Made by a program: the position numbers and the translations under genes | Assembly: GCA_019120475.1 (NCBI GenBank) | Contig: DWVA01000183.1 | Coordinates: forward strand, 1-5,643 | DNA from: Candidatus Blautia intestinipullorum | GTDB taxonomy: Bacteria; Bacillota; Clostridia; Lachnospirales; Lachnospiraceae | DNA: 5,643 bases | Direction of reading: 5' to 3' | Notes under the pieces: generated by a model | The model's database searches: none | The model's input: the letters and a program-made list of their open reading frames with translations, nothing else | Told to the model about the DNA's origin: nothing | Shown: one piece after another, positions 1 to 5,623 of the stretch | How the letters are laid out: each line of letters begins with the position of its first letter | Numbering within the stretch: position 1 is the first letter of the stretch

Positions 1-2
1 TG

Positions 3-77
3 AACGCATCGGAATTATGCACGATTCTGGATCAGGAATATGGCATCAGTACGGATCGAAGAACGATATATACAGAG
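3..77 (+). pseudogene. WYL-type transcriptional regulator HTH fragment (partial, left edge)
   Basis: Reading from base 3 gives NASELCTILDQEYGISTDRR followed by TIYTEM. This resembles the N-terminal winged helix-turn-helix of Clostridial WYL-domain regulators, where a first helix is followed by EYGIS.DRRTIYRDI, the recognition helix. Those regulators bind DNA near promoters and sense a ligand through a downstream WYL domain. Here the similarity stops at about base 75, and the frame continues without a stop into an unrelated PHP-phosphatase C-terminus. No WYL domain follows. I therefore read it as a remnant fused by deletion or recombination; the part upstream of the window is unseen. The match is from recognition of a short motif, so confidence is moderate. 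Confidence 0.5.
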
Positions 78-332
78 ATGGGGATAGGGTGTTTGTTTCA
101 GATTAACGTATATAGTGTATTTGATGAGGAAAATGAGGAAATCAAAAGAAATGCAATTAAATTGGTAAAAGAAAAAAGAGTGGCGTTTCTTGGTTCGGAT
201 GCCCACAGAACCATACACAGACCACCCAGTGTAAAATATGGTCTGCAGTTTTTATATGATTATTTTGAGAAAAATTATATAGATCAGATTGCATTTGGAA
301 ACGCAGAGAAACTACTGGGTCTGATGGAATAA
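78..332 (+). pseudogene. C-terminal fragment of CpsB/YwqE-type PHP-domain phosphatase
   Basis: The 84 codons from the ATG at 78 match the C-terminal third of the CpsB/CapC/YwqE family, manganese-dependent PHP-fold protein-tyrosine phosphatases that usually act on the kinase controlling capsule or exopolysaccharide synthesis. Visible hallmarks are GCLFQIN (residues 4-10, the strand preceding a metal-site region), the metal-ligand motif SDAH (residues 40-43, bases 195-206), R48-P-P and the closing helix GNAEKLLG. Family members are about 250 residues; the N-terminal two thirds, with the other metal-binding histidines and aspartates, are absent. Upstream is a regulator-like HTH in the same frame. 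No good ribosome binding site precedes base 78, so this ATG is probably not a true start. A working phosphatase is unlikely. Its stop lies 19 nt before the next gene. Confidence 0.75.
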
Positions 333-351
333 AAAGGGGAGTGACAAAGCT

Positions 352-1065
352 ATGTGGGAAAATTATCTGGCTTACAGGGACAGGATACAAAGCTTGATTG
401 AACAGCGTGCCTGTTTTCCACCGGAAAATGAGCAGCTTGTAACAGCAGATGGTTTGAAAAACAAATTTTGTGCGGATGGTTCATTTCATGACTTTTATGG
501 AGATACGATTGTATTTCGGCTTTCAGAAGATACGAAACAATTTCTTGGAGAAATTCAGACGTCTCTTTATGAACAGGCAGCAGGAATTTTATCAGAAAAG
601 CTTCCTGTGAAATCTTTCCATATTACGCTTCATGATCTAAGCTCGTCGGTGTTTCAGCAGGATATTAGAACAGAAATGAAAACTCATCAGGACAGAATGC
701 CAGAAATAATGCCCTTTTTAAGAAACAAAGGAACTGTTTGCTTAAAAGCAAAAGGTATGGTCAGTATGGTATCCAGTTCAATAGTGATGTTGTTTGAGCC
801 GGCAAGTGCGGAAGACCATGATACCATTCAGGAGATGTATGAGTACATAGAAAAAATTTGCCCTTTGCCATATCCGCTCACTTTACATAGTACTCTTGCC
901 TATTATAAACCGGGAATATATGCCCCCAAACAGTGGGGAAAATTGTATCAGTTGATTGACGTCTTTAACAGGAAATATGCAGGTAAAAGAAAGTTCGTAA
1001 TGGATACTCATATGATGGAATATCAGGTATTTACTTCTATGAAGGATTACATAACGGCATATTGA
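352..1065 (+). CDS. 2H phosphoesterase family protein (LigT / cyclic phosphodiesterase-like)
   Basis: A complete 237-residue protein with the two signature histidine motifs of the 2H phosphoesterase superfamily: H90-I-T92-L-H94 in the context KSFHITLHDL, and H179-S-T181-L in PLTLHSTLAYYKP. The paired HxT motifs form the active site that opens 2',3'-cyclic phosphates or 2'-5' linkages. Characterised members include RNA ligase-like LigT enzymes and the cyclic phosphodiesterase that hydrolyses ADP-ribose 1'',2''-cyclic phosphate after tRNA repair. The stretch FYGDTIVFRL (48-57) fits the first core strand. No signal peptide or membrane segment is seen, so it should be cytoplasmic. The start is supported by AAGGGGA at 334-340, about 11 nt before ATG. 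The substrate cannot be told from sequence; an ADP-ribose link is suggested by the DraG-type hydrolase downstream. Confidence 0.85.
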   Translation: MWENYLAYRDRIQSLIEQRACFPPENEQLVTADGLKNKFCADGSFHDFYGDTIVFRLSEDTKQFLGEIQTSLYEQAAGILSEKLPVKSFHITLHDLSSSVFQQDIRTEMKTHQDRMPEIMPFLRNKGTVCLKAKGMVSMVSSSIVMLFEPASAEDHDTIQEMYEYIEKICPLPYPLTLHSTLAYYKPGIYAPKQWGKLYQLIDVFNRKYAGKRKFVMDTHMMEYQVFTSMKDYITAY

Positions 1066-1096
1066 TCATATATTTTTATTCAAACATGGAGGAAAA

Positions 1097-1165
1097 ATGA
1101 AAAATAAAATCGTAGTTTTGGGCGGGAGCTTTAATCCTCCAACGGTTGCCCATTTAAAGCTTATA
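1097..1165 (+). pseudogene. Truncated NMN/NaMN adenylyltransferase-like gene (5' end only)
   Basis: The ribosome binding site GGAGG (1088-1092) and ATG at 1097 start MKNKIVVLGGSFNPPTVAHL and then KLI. This is the nucleotide-binding N-terminus of nicotinamide/nicotinate mononucleotide adenylyltransferases (GGSFNP.T..H, the [H/T]xxH nucleotidyl-transfer motif on the first beta-alpha unit). Such enzymes join AMP to NMN or NaMN to make NAD precursors. After codon 23 the similarity ends abruptly, and bases from about 1166 are the leader and ribosome binding site of the next gene. The frame stays open to a TGA at 1283-1285, but residues 24-62 are an out-of-frame reading of the next gene and not family sequence. 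About nine tenths of a usual 190-350 residue protein is missing, so it is a deletion remnant without activity. Confidence 0.8.
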
Positions 1166-1191
1166 AACAGTAGAGAAGAGGAGGAGAATCA

Positions 1192-2388
1192 ATGGGATTG
1201 TTTGACAAATTATTTTCGAAAAATGATAAACCAGATAGAAAACAGGGAGATGCTTCAAGACGAAATATCAAATCCGGGGATGTGATTCAGACTATGCTGG
1301 TAAATGCAAAAGCGTGCCTGGATGATGACAGGCCGGAACAGGCTTTTGACCTTTATAAAAGTATTGTAGAGATGGCTTTGGATACCACTGCCCAGTACAA
1401 TCTTGGAAGTCTGTACGCCCAGGGAAAGGGGACTGAACAGGACTTTTTACAAGCTGCTTATTGGTTTCATCAGGCTGTTCAAAATGGAGAGCCTGCAGCT
1501 GAAAAAATGCGTACGAAAAGTACGATGGACTATCTTCATCAGGATTTTGACCAGACAACTGCCCGTCAGCTTTATGAGAAGATGATCCGATACGCGTCAC
1601 TGCTTTATCCAAGAGATAATAGAAATACTATTGTAGCAGAAAATTTGTATAACCTTGGAGCTTTTCATTTTAATAAAAAAGAGTATAAAGAGGCGGCGAA
1701 GCTGTTTCGGTCAGGGGCTGAGTTTGCTAATCACGGGGAATCCCAGAATTATTTGGCTGTTCTTTACAATGCAGGTTTGGGAGTAGAAAAAGATGACATT
1801 GCTGCTTTGTATTGGTTTGACCGTGCTACAGATAACGGTGTGGAAGTGTCAAAAAAAGACCGGGATGGAATACTAAATGCATATTATGAGAATTTTTCAC
1901 CGGAGAAGTTTTATGATACGATGGATTATCTTGTAAAAGCCTGTGTGAGCGGCAGTGAAGAGATTCCTCAGGACCAGAAAAAGGCAAAATACTGGCGGAA
2001 ACAGTGCGAACAGCTTTTGAAGGGCAGGAAAGAACAAGAGGAAACAAAACAGGCTGCACCTCCAAAGACATTGGAGGAACTGGTCCAGATTTGCCTCGAT
2101 TATCTTCTTGAAAAAAGAGATGACGAAAGGCAAGGGGTTACTTTTCCTGTTCCAGGGACAGGTAATATTGCAAGGCTGTATGCTGGTCCTGTTGATAAAA
2201 GAAAAAATTCAAAATGGCATTATACTGTTGGAGTATGTAAAGATGGAACAGATATGATGGTATCTCATTACTTAAAAAGTGGTACAAGAGAAGAGGTTTG
2301 TGAATACGTAAAAACAGAAGAAAATAAGAGCAAGACAATTGAATCTGTAAAAAAATTAAGTGATAATGTAGATGAGAGATGGTCTTAG
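1192..2388 (+). CDS. Sel1/TPR-repeat protein with unrecognised C-terminal domain
   Basis: A 398-residue soluble protein. It opens with MGLFDKLFSK and a charged linker (about 11-30). Sel1-like repeats follow: residues 68-103 (YNLGSLYAQGKG...AAYWFHQAVQNG) and 186-220 (NYLAVLYNAGLGVEKDD then AALYWFDRATDNG), with a TPR-like unit between (150-182) and a weak further unit to about 275. These alpha-solenoid repeats are protein-interaction scaffolds. A charged linker (278-292) leads to a separate domain (293-398) of mixed strands and helices, including GNIARLYAGPVDKRKNSKWH and DMMVSHYLKSGTREEV, which I do not recognise. GAGGAGGAG at 1178-1186 supports the ATG. There is no signal peptide. The gene begins directly after the adenylyltransferase remnant and ends 19 nt before the YARHG gene. 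A scaffold or sensor role is possible but unproven. Confidence 0.8.
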   Translation: MGLFDKLFSKNDKPDRKQGDASRRNIKSGDVIQTMLVNAKACLDDDRPEQAFDLYKSIVEMALDTTAQYNLGSLYAQGKGTEQDFLQAAYWFHQAVQNGEPAAEKMRTKSTMDYLHQDFDQTTARQLYEKMIRYASLLYPRDNRNTIVAENLYNLGAFHFNKKEYKEAAKLFRSGAEFANHGESQNYLAVLYNAGLGVEKDDIAALYWFDRATDNGVEVSKKDRDGILNAYYENFSPEKFYDTMDYLVKACVSGSEEIPQDQKKAKYWRKQCEQLLKGRKEQEETKQAAPPKTLEELVQICLDYLLEKRDDERQGVTFPVPGTGNIARLYAGPVDKRKNSKWHYTVGVCKDGTDMMVSHYLKSGTREEVCEYVKTEENKSKTIESVKKLSDNVDERWS

Positions 2389-2390
2389 GA

Positions 2391-2399
2391 AAAGGAGGG
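2391..2399 (+). promoter_or_regulatory. Strong ribosome binding site selecting ATG 2408
   Basis: AAAGGAGGG lies 8 nt before the ATG at 2408 and just after the Sel1 gene stop (2386-2388). It favours 2408 over the in-frame ATG at 2372, which lies inside the preceding gene, has no ribosome binding site and would put a charged RDGLRKRREIA extension ahead of the signal peptide. Confidence 0.85.
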
Positions 2400-2407
2400 A
2401 AATCGCA

Positions 2408-3256
2408 ATGAGAAAATGGAAAATTTTGATGTGTCTTCTGTTATGTTCCGGGGCAGTTTTTGTTCCAGAGTACGGAAGCACTAAGGTCTATGCGGAAGTG
2501 AAAGCTGCTGATTATCTGCTTCCGGATGCAGATATCCGCTATTACACAGAGGATGAGATCAGCGATATGCCGGTAAAAATTCTCTGTTATGCAAAAAATG
2601 AAATTTACGCGAAACATGGAAGAAAATTCCAGTCAGAAGAGCTGCAGGAATATTTTGATTCACAGCCATGGTATTATGGAAAGATTGAACCGGGGGATTT
2701 TTCAGAAAGTGTTTTTAATGAGTATGAAAAAGCAAATATTCAATTACTGGCTGACAAAGAATTTGAACTGCAGAAGGGCGGATATGTGTTGGATCAGCCG
2801 GGTTATAATTTTGAGGACGTGGAAGATTATATTTATGGCTCGGGCAGTGGATTTGATATCGCATCCGGGTTGTCTCTTCATTCCAGTGAGGGAATGGCGC
2901 AATTTGAGACAGACTACTTTACCATTTCCCTTCCGGGAGACCTGGAATGGGACTATGAGATTGACGGCAGGGATTCTATTTCTTTTATTTACACTCCTGC
3001 AAAAGAGGCGGGCGTAGGTGGCAGATTCCTTGAAATCATTGCTTACGACTGGGGAGACAATGAGTATGAGGCATGGCCGCACTGGCAGATTGCGGGATTG
3101 GATGCGGACAAGAAATATATTGCCATTCTGCCCACAGATGTTCAGTATGACTATACAGACTCGGTCCAGACAGAAGAATACCAACGATTATTTAAATGTG
3201 CGGAAAGATGCGATCAGGATAATGAAAACACTATTTTCTTTGTAAAAAATCCATAA
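2408..3256 (+). CDS. Secreted YARHG-domain protein
   Basis: Read from ATG 2408 (282 residues), the protein starts with MRKWK followed by a hydrophobic core ILMCLLLCSGAVFVP. A plausible signal peptidase I site follows VYA at residues 27-29. LLLC is a poor lipobox, so a lipoprotein is less likely. Residues about 36-115 form a YARHG domain: YLLPDADIRYYTEDEI, then LCYAKNEIYAKHGRKF (59-74), LQEYF and PWYY (87-90). This extracellular domain is common in Firmicutes and of unknown biochemical role, thought to sit at the cell surface. The C-terminal part (about 166-282) is a second beta-rich region with FTISLPGDLEWDY and YIAILPTDVQYDY that I cannot assign. The mature protein is acidic. It is the only exported product in an otherwise cytoplasmic run of genes. 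The gap to the next gene is 59 nt. Confidence 0.85.
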   Translation: MRKWKILMCLLLCSGAVFVPEYGSTKVYAEVKAADYLLPDADIRYYTEDEISDMPVKILCYAKNEIYAKHGRKFQSEELQEYFDSQPWYYGKIEPGDFSESVFNEYEKANIQLLADKEFELQKGGYVLDQPGYNFEDVEDYIYGSGSGFDIASGLSLHSSEGMAQFETDYFTISLPGDLEWDYEIDGRDSISFIYTPAKEAGVGGRFLEIIAYDWGDNEYEAWPHWQIAGLDADKKYIAILPTDVQYDYTDSVQTEEYQRLFKCAERCDQDNENTIFFVKNP

Positions 3257-3315
3257 TATAGATTTAGATTGGGAACAGAAGTTTATTAGTTTTATTTCAG
3301 GGAGAAGGGAAGCAG

Positions 3316-4368
3316 ATGAAACTGGATAAAAGAAAATACAGAGATAAGATCAGAGGTTCTATGATGGGCGGTGCAGTGGGGGATGCGCTGGGCTATCCGG
3401 TAGAGTTTTTGTCCTATAAAGAGATATTAAAGCAATATCCGCCCAAGGGAATCCAGGCATATGAGCTTAACTTTAACACCAGAACTGCGCTGATTTCGGA
3501 TGATACCCAGATGGCTCTTTTTACGGCAGCAGGTATTTTACTTGGAGATACGGGAGAAGGCTTTACAGATCAGGTTCGGATGTCTGTGTGGAAGGCTTAC
3601 CAGGAGTGGCTGACAACACAGAGTTATAGATGCTGTAAATCTCAAAAGCCATATACGTGGCTGGCGGATATTCCGGAACTGAATCAAAACAGGGCGCTAG
3701 GGAATACCTGTATGGGTGCTTTAAAAGGAGGAATCCCCGGAAGTATCCAACAGCCCATTAATCACAGCAAAGGGTGTGGGGGCATTATGAGAGTGGCTCC
3801 CTTGGGACTGTATTATGAAGTAGATGACTTAGAGGAAAGAAAAAAAGTGGACAGGGCAGGTGCTGAGATTGCAGCTTTGACTCATACCCACCCATTAGGG
3901 TATATTCCGGCGGCAATCCTGACACATATTATCAGTGCGGTGGTCTATGAAGGCTGTACCTATGGGAACTGCCTGGAAGATATTGTAATGGAAGCAATAG
4001 AGGTCGTGCCGGATTTGTTTGAGGACAAGGAATATAATAATGAACTGCAGATGTTATTAAAAAAAGCAGTGGATTTGTCTAAAAACACATTTACGGATGA
4101 GGAAAATATCCGGAACCTTGGAGAAGGATGGACTGCAGAAGAAACACTGGCTATTGCCCTATACTGCAGTCTCAGGTATCCGGAAAGCTTTTCAGAAGGA
4201 ATGATTGCGTCAGTAAATCATAAGGGAGACAGCGATTCTACAGGCGCGGTTACCGGGAATATCCTGGGAGCAGTCTGCGGGTACGAAAGAATAGAAGATA
4301 AATGGAAAAATAATCTGGAACTGAAAGGCCTCATTCTTGAAACGGCAGACAGGCTGTGCGAAGAATAA
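3316..4368 (+). CDS. ADP-ribosylglycohydrolase family protein (DraG-like)
   Basis: A complete 350-residue member of the DraG/ARH family, magnesium-dependent hydrolases that remove ADP-ribose from proteins, nucleic acids or small molecules. Motifs appear in order: GSMMGGAVGDALGYPVEF (14-31); the N-terminal metal motif S61-D62-D63-T64 in ISDDTQMAL; GCGGIMRVAPLGL (153-165); HTHPLGY (190-196); and the C-terminal metal motif D305-S-D307-S-T309 in NHKGDSDSTGAVTGNILGA. Both halves of the binuclear metal site are present, so it should be active. It has no signal peptide and is cytoplasmic. The ribosome binding site is GGAGAAGGGA at 3301-3310, 5 nt before ATG. No ADP-ribosyltransferase is visible in the window, so the modified target is unknown. 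It stops 36 nt before the next gene, a likely cotranscribed partner. Confidence 0.93.
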   Translation: MKLDKRKYRDKIRGSMMGGAVGDALGYPVEFLSYKEILKQYPPKGIQAYELNFNTRTALISDDTQMALFTAAGILLGDTGEGFTDQVRMSVWKAYQEWLTTQSYRCCKSQKPYTWLADIPELNQNRALGNTCMGALKGGIPGSIQQPINHSKGCGGIMRVAPLGLYYEVDDLEERKKVDRAGAEIAALTHTHPLGYIPAAILTHIISAVVYEGCTYGNCLEDIVMEAIEVVPDLFEDKEYNNELQMLLKKAVDLSKNTFTDEENIRNLGEGWTAEETLAIALYCSLRYPESFSEGMIASVNHKGDSDSTGAVTGNILGAVCGYERIEDKWKNNLELKGLILETADRLCEE

Positions 4369-4404
4369 AGGAAAACATAATATAGGATTCGGGGAGACAT
4401 TACG

Positions 4405-5151
4405 ATGTTTGATATCAGTATTACAGTGGAAAATATTAACTTTGAAAAGACAATTTCTGCGTTAATGCCAGGCATACTACAAAAGTGCAGAAAAATATCT
4501 AAACCTAATCTGGTACTTAGGATGCTGTTGGAGATGGAAGACGATGCATTGACTGTACTTCTGGGAATTATGCAGAGACTTTCGGAAGATGCCAAGGTGG
4601 AACTTCTATGCCAGCTGATGAATGGGTATGGAGAAGTACTGACGGAAAAATTCAATGAATATCTGAAAAAGGATGCATTGGGGAGAAATTTCAGATTTCA
4701 AAGTATATACATGAGAAAAAGGAACAACGGAGTGGAGCTGGTAGGCTGCGGCGTACAGATTGATTATATGGCACTTCTTGACGAAGAGGAAGTGCGTGAA
4801 AAGATCAGTGATAAAGCAGCAGATTTTGTAGGATTTGGAAAATTTGGAAAAATACTTGCCAGGCAGGCTGGAAATGTACTGAAAACTGCAGTTGGGGCAG
4901 CGCCGGAGGAAGCGGAAAAGTTTGGGCTGAAACTGCTTCAGAGAGAGGATATAAAAGAAAGACTTTTAAAACTTGCTCAGGATGTTTTGGAGCAGAAAGG
5001 AATGGAAATGGAATTAAAGTCTCTTTTCCTGGAGCAGACAGAGGAGGAAGGAATAATATTGGAAAATAATTCCGGGACTATTGAAATTTCTCCCGAACTA
5101 GAGTTGGAGCTTATCAAAGCCCTGGCAGGATATGTCAGATCTGTTTTATAA
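4405..5151 (+). CDS. Hypothetical helical protein downstream of ADP-ribosylglycohydrolase
   Basis: A 248-residue protein that I do not recognise. GGGGAG (4391-4396) lies 8 nt before the ATG, and codon use matches its neighbours, so it is a real gene. It appears mostly alpha-helical, rich in Leu, Glu and Lys, with no signal peptide or membrane span. A short strand-like opening (MFDISITVENINF) precedes helices to about 90. A central segment (93-122, FRFQSIYMRKRNNGVELVGC and VQIDYMALL) looks beta-rich. A glycine-rich, basic amphipathic stretch (141-165, FVGFGKFGKILARQAGNVLK and TAVGA) follows, and the C-terminus is acidic (ISPELELELIKAL). It sits between the DraG-type hydrolase and the DUF1810 gene in the same direction with short gaps, which suggests a shared task such as a partner or regulator of the hydrolase. 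That is inference only. Confidence 0.75.
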   Translation: MFDISITVENINFEKTISALMPGILQKCRKISKPNLVLRMLLEMEDDALTVLLGIMQRLSEDAKVELLCQLMNGYGEVLTEKFNEYLKKDALGRNFRFQSIYMRKRNNGVELVGCGVQIDYMALLDEEEVREKISDKAADFVGFGKFGKILARQAGNVLKTAVGAAPEEAEKFGLKLLQREDIKERLLKLAQDVLEQKGMEMELKSLFLEQTEEEGIILENNSGTIEISPELELELIKALAGYVRSVL

Positions 5152-5160
5152 AAGCGCATT

Positions 5161-5170
5161 GAGAGGGGGA
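5161..5170 (+). promoter_or_regulatory. Ribosome binding site favouring GTG start at 5177
   Basis: GAGAGGGGGA lies 6 nt before a GTG at 5177, after which the protein reads VSDLQRFIDAQ, where DUF1810 proteins normally begin. The in-frame ATG at 5132 overlaps the previous gene, and its extra 15 residues do not look like family sequence. Confidence 0.55.
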
Positions 5171-5176
5171 AGAAAG

Positions 5177-5384
5177 GTGTCAGATTTGCAAAGATTTATT
5201 GACGCGCAGAATTATAATTATCAGTCTGCATTAGAAGAAATAAAAAACGGTAGAAAAACAAGCTGCTGGATGTGGTATGTATTTCCACAGATATGCGGGC
5301 TTGGGTACAGCCAAATGAGGTAGTTTCTGACGATCCGTATCTGGTATTTGGTTCACCGGATGATATGAAACTAAAATCTTCCAT
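5177..5384 (+). pseudogene. DUF1810 family gene, internal deletion and 3' truncation
   Basis: The N-terminal half is clear: (V/M)SDLQRFIDAQNYNYQSAL, then EEIKNGRKTSC and the hallmark WMWYVFPQ.CGLGYS, ending near base 5309; the frame closes at TAG 5321-5323. In another frame, bases 5326-5385 encode SDDPYLVFGSPDDMKLKSSI, which matches the conserved C-terminal region of the same family. About 40 residues that normally lie between (the segment after GLG.S) are missing, and the two pieces are out of frame, so the deletion was not a multiple of three. After about base 5384 the family sequence stops where minus-strand IS110 transposase sequence begins. DUF1810 has no established activity. The gene is 25 nt downstream of the hypothetical protein gene and was probably the last member of the run. 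It is not expected to be functional. Confidence 0.8.
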
Positions 5385-5432
5385 AAAGCAGTCATGCTTA
5401 TCCTTAGCGACATCAATTCCAACGTAGATCAT
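5385..5432 (-). pseudogene. IS110-family transposase, first 16 codons only
   Basis: The minus-strand ATG at 5432 starts MIYVGIDVAKDKHDCF, the typical N-terminus of DEDD/RuvC-like IS110 transposases; D7 in GIDVAKDKH is the first catalytic acidic residue. Family members run to about 400 residues and carry a C-terminal serine-recombinase-like region; none of this is present. From base 5384 downward the reading is the reverse complement of the DUF1810 remnant, not transposase. The perfect ribosome binding site 7 nt upstream shows that the start region is original. The product would be inactive. Confidence 0.8.
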
Positions 5433-5439
5433 AAGAATA

Positions 5440-5445
5440 CTCCTT
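5440..5445 (-). promoter_or_regulatory. Ribosome binding site of IS110 transposase remnant
   Basis: AAGGAG on the minus strand, 7 nt before the ATG at 5432. Match and spacing are ideal, which confirms the transposase start. Confidence 0.75.
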
Positions 5446-5473
5446 AGTAATAGATTTAGATACTGTTTAGGAC

Positions 5474-5489
5474 CACAGAGCTCTCTGTG
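5474..5489 (-). repeat. Short perfect hairpin in IS110 leader
   Basis: CACAGAG (5474-5480) and CTCTGTG (5483-5489) are perfect inverted copies separated by two bases; as RNA, six pairs around a four-base loop are likely. No T-run follows on either strand, so it is not a typical intrinsic terminator. Confidence 0.7.
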
Positions 5490-5553
5490 CTTGTAACCTC
5501 GTTCTAAATTAACCGTCATGCGGTATCTAACTGATTAACAACTATACAAAGAG

Positions 5554-5613
5554 ACTGTGGTTGGAGCCTTTCTTAAACCATCGAGTGGTAGGAGGCTTTC
5601 ACCAATCCACAGT
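5554..5613 (-). repeat. Long imperfect hairpin in IS110 leader
   Basis: The outer stem pairs 5554-5560 (ACTGTGG) plus 5561-5564 (TTGG) with 5607-5613 (CCACAGT) plus 5602-5605 (CCAA), 11 pairs with one bulged base at 5606. A middle stem pairs 5565-5569 (AGCCT) with 5593-5597 (AGGCT). An inner stem pairs 5577-5580 (ACCA) with 5586-5589 (TGGT) around a TCGAG loop. The unpaired bases 5570-5576 and 5590-5592 form an internal loop of the kind used for DNA pairing in bridge RNAs. Confidence 0.75.
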
Positions 5614-5623
5614 ATCTCCAAAC

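Larger units (their letters stand above)
5446..5617 (-). ncRNA. Candidate IS110 bridge RNA (seekRNA) region
   Basis: IS110-group elements encode, in the leader between their left end and the transposase gene, a structured RNA whose internal loops pair with target and donor DNA. This stretch occupies that place. On the minus strand it opens just below an extended -10 and folds into a long branched hairpin (5613 to 5554) with a wide internal loop, followed by about 60 unpaired-looking bases and a second tight hairpin (5489 to 5474). There is no coding potential with recognisable similarity. The ends are approximate: the 5' end is set from the promoter, and the 3' end is arbitrary at the transposase ribosome binding site. 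Assignment rests on position and visible pairing, not on a covariance model. Confidence 0.45.

Noticed and set aside
1166..1285. Continuation of the adenylyltransferase frame as real protein
   Set aside because: It is an out-of-frame reading of the Sel1 leader and coding sequence with no family similarity.
2372..2407. Upstream in-frame ATG for the YARHG protein
   Set aside because: It lies inside the Sel1 gene, lacks a ribosome binding site and would mask the signal peptide; ATG 2408 has AAAGGAGGG before it.
2589..3017. Plus-strand 142-codon frame inside the YARHG gene
   Set aside because: It is an alternate-frame shadow of a strongly supported gene with no motif of its own.
2744..3184. Long minus-strand open frame within the YARHG gene
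   Set aside because: It is antisense to a clear coding region, has no domain signal and looks like a shadow of codon bias; the same holds for 1292-1612 and 4218-4655.
3257..3315. Promoter in the gap before the ADP-ribosylglycohydrolase
   Set aside because: A TTGGGA followed by TTATTT at plausible spacing is too weak to call; the gap may be simple AT-rich spacer.
3259..5461. Shared TAGATTTAGAT at 3259-3269 and 5450-5460
   Set aside because: An 11-base AT-rich match far apart with no further similarity; likely chance rather than an IS target or attachment site.
5474..5489. Intrinsic terminator
   Set aside because: The hairpin is good, but no T-run follows on either strand.
5196..5519. Single minus-strand gene of 107 codons
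   Set aside because: It merges IS leader, 16 true transposase codons and the antisense of DUF1810; only 5432 down to 5385 is transposase.
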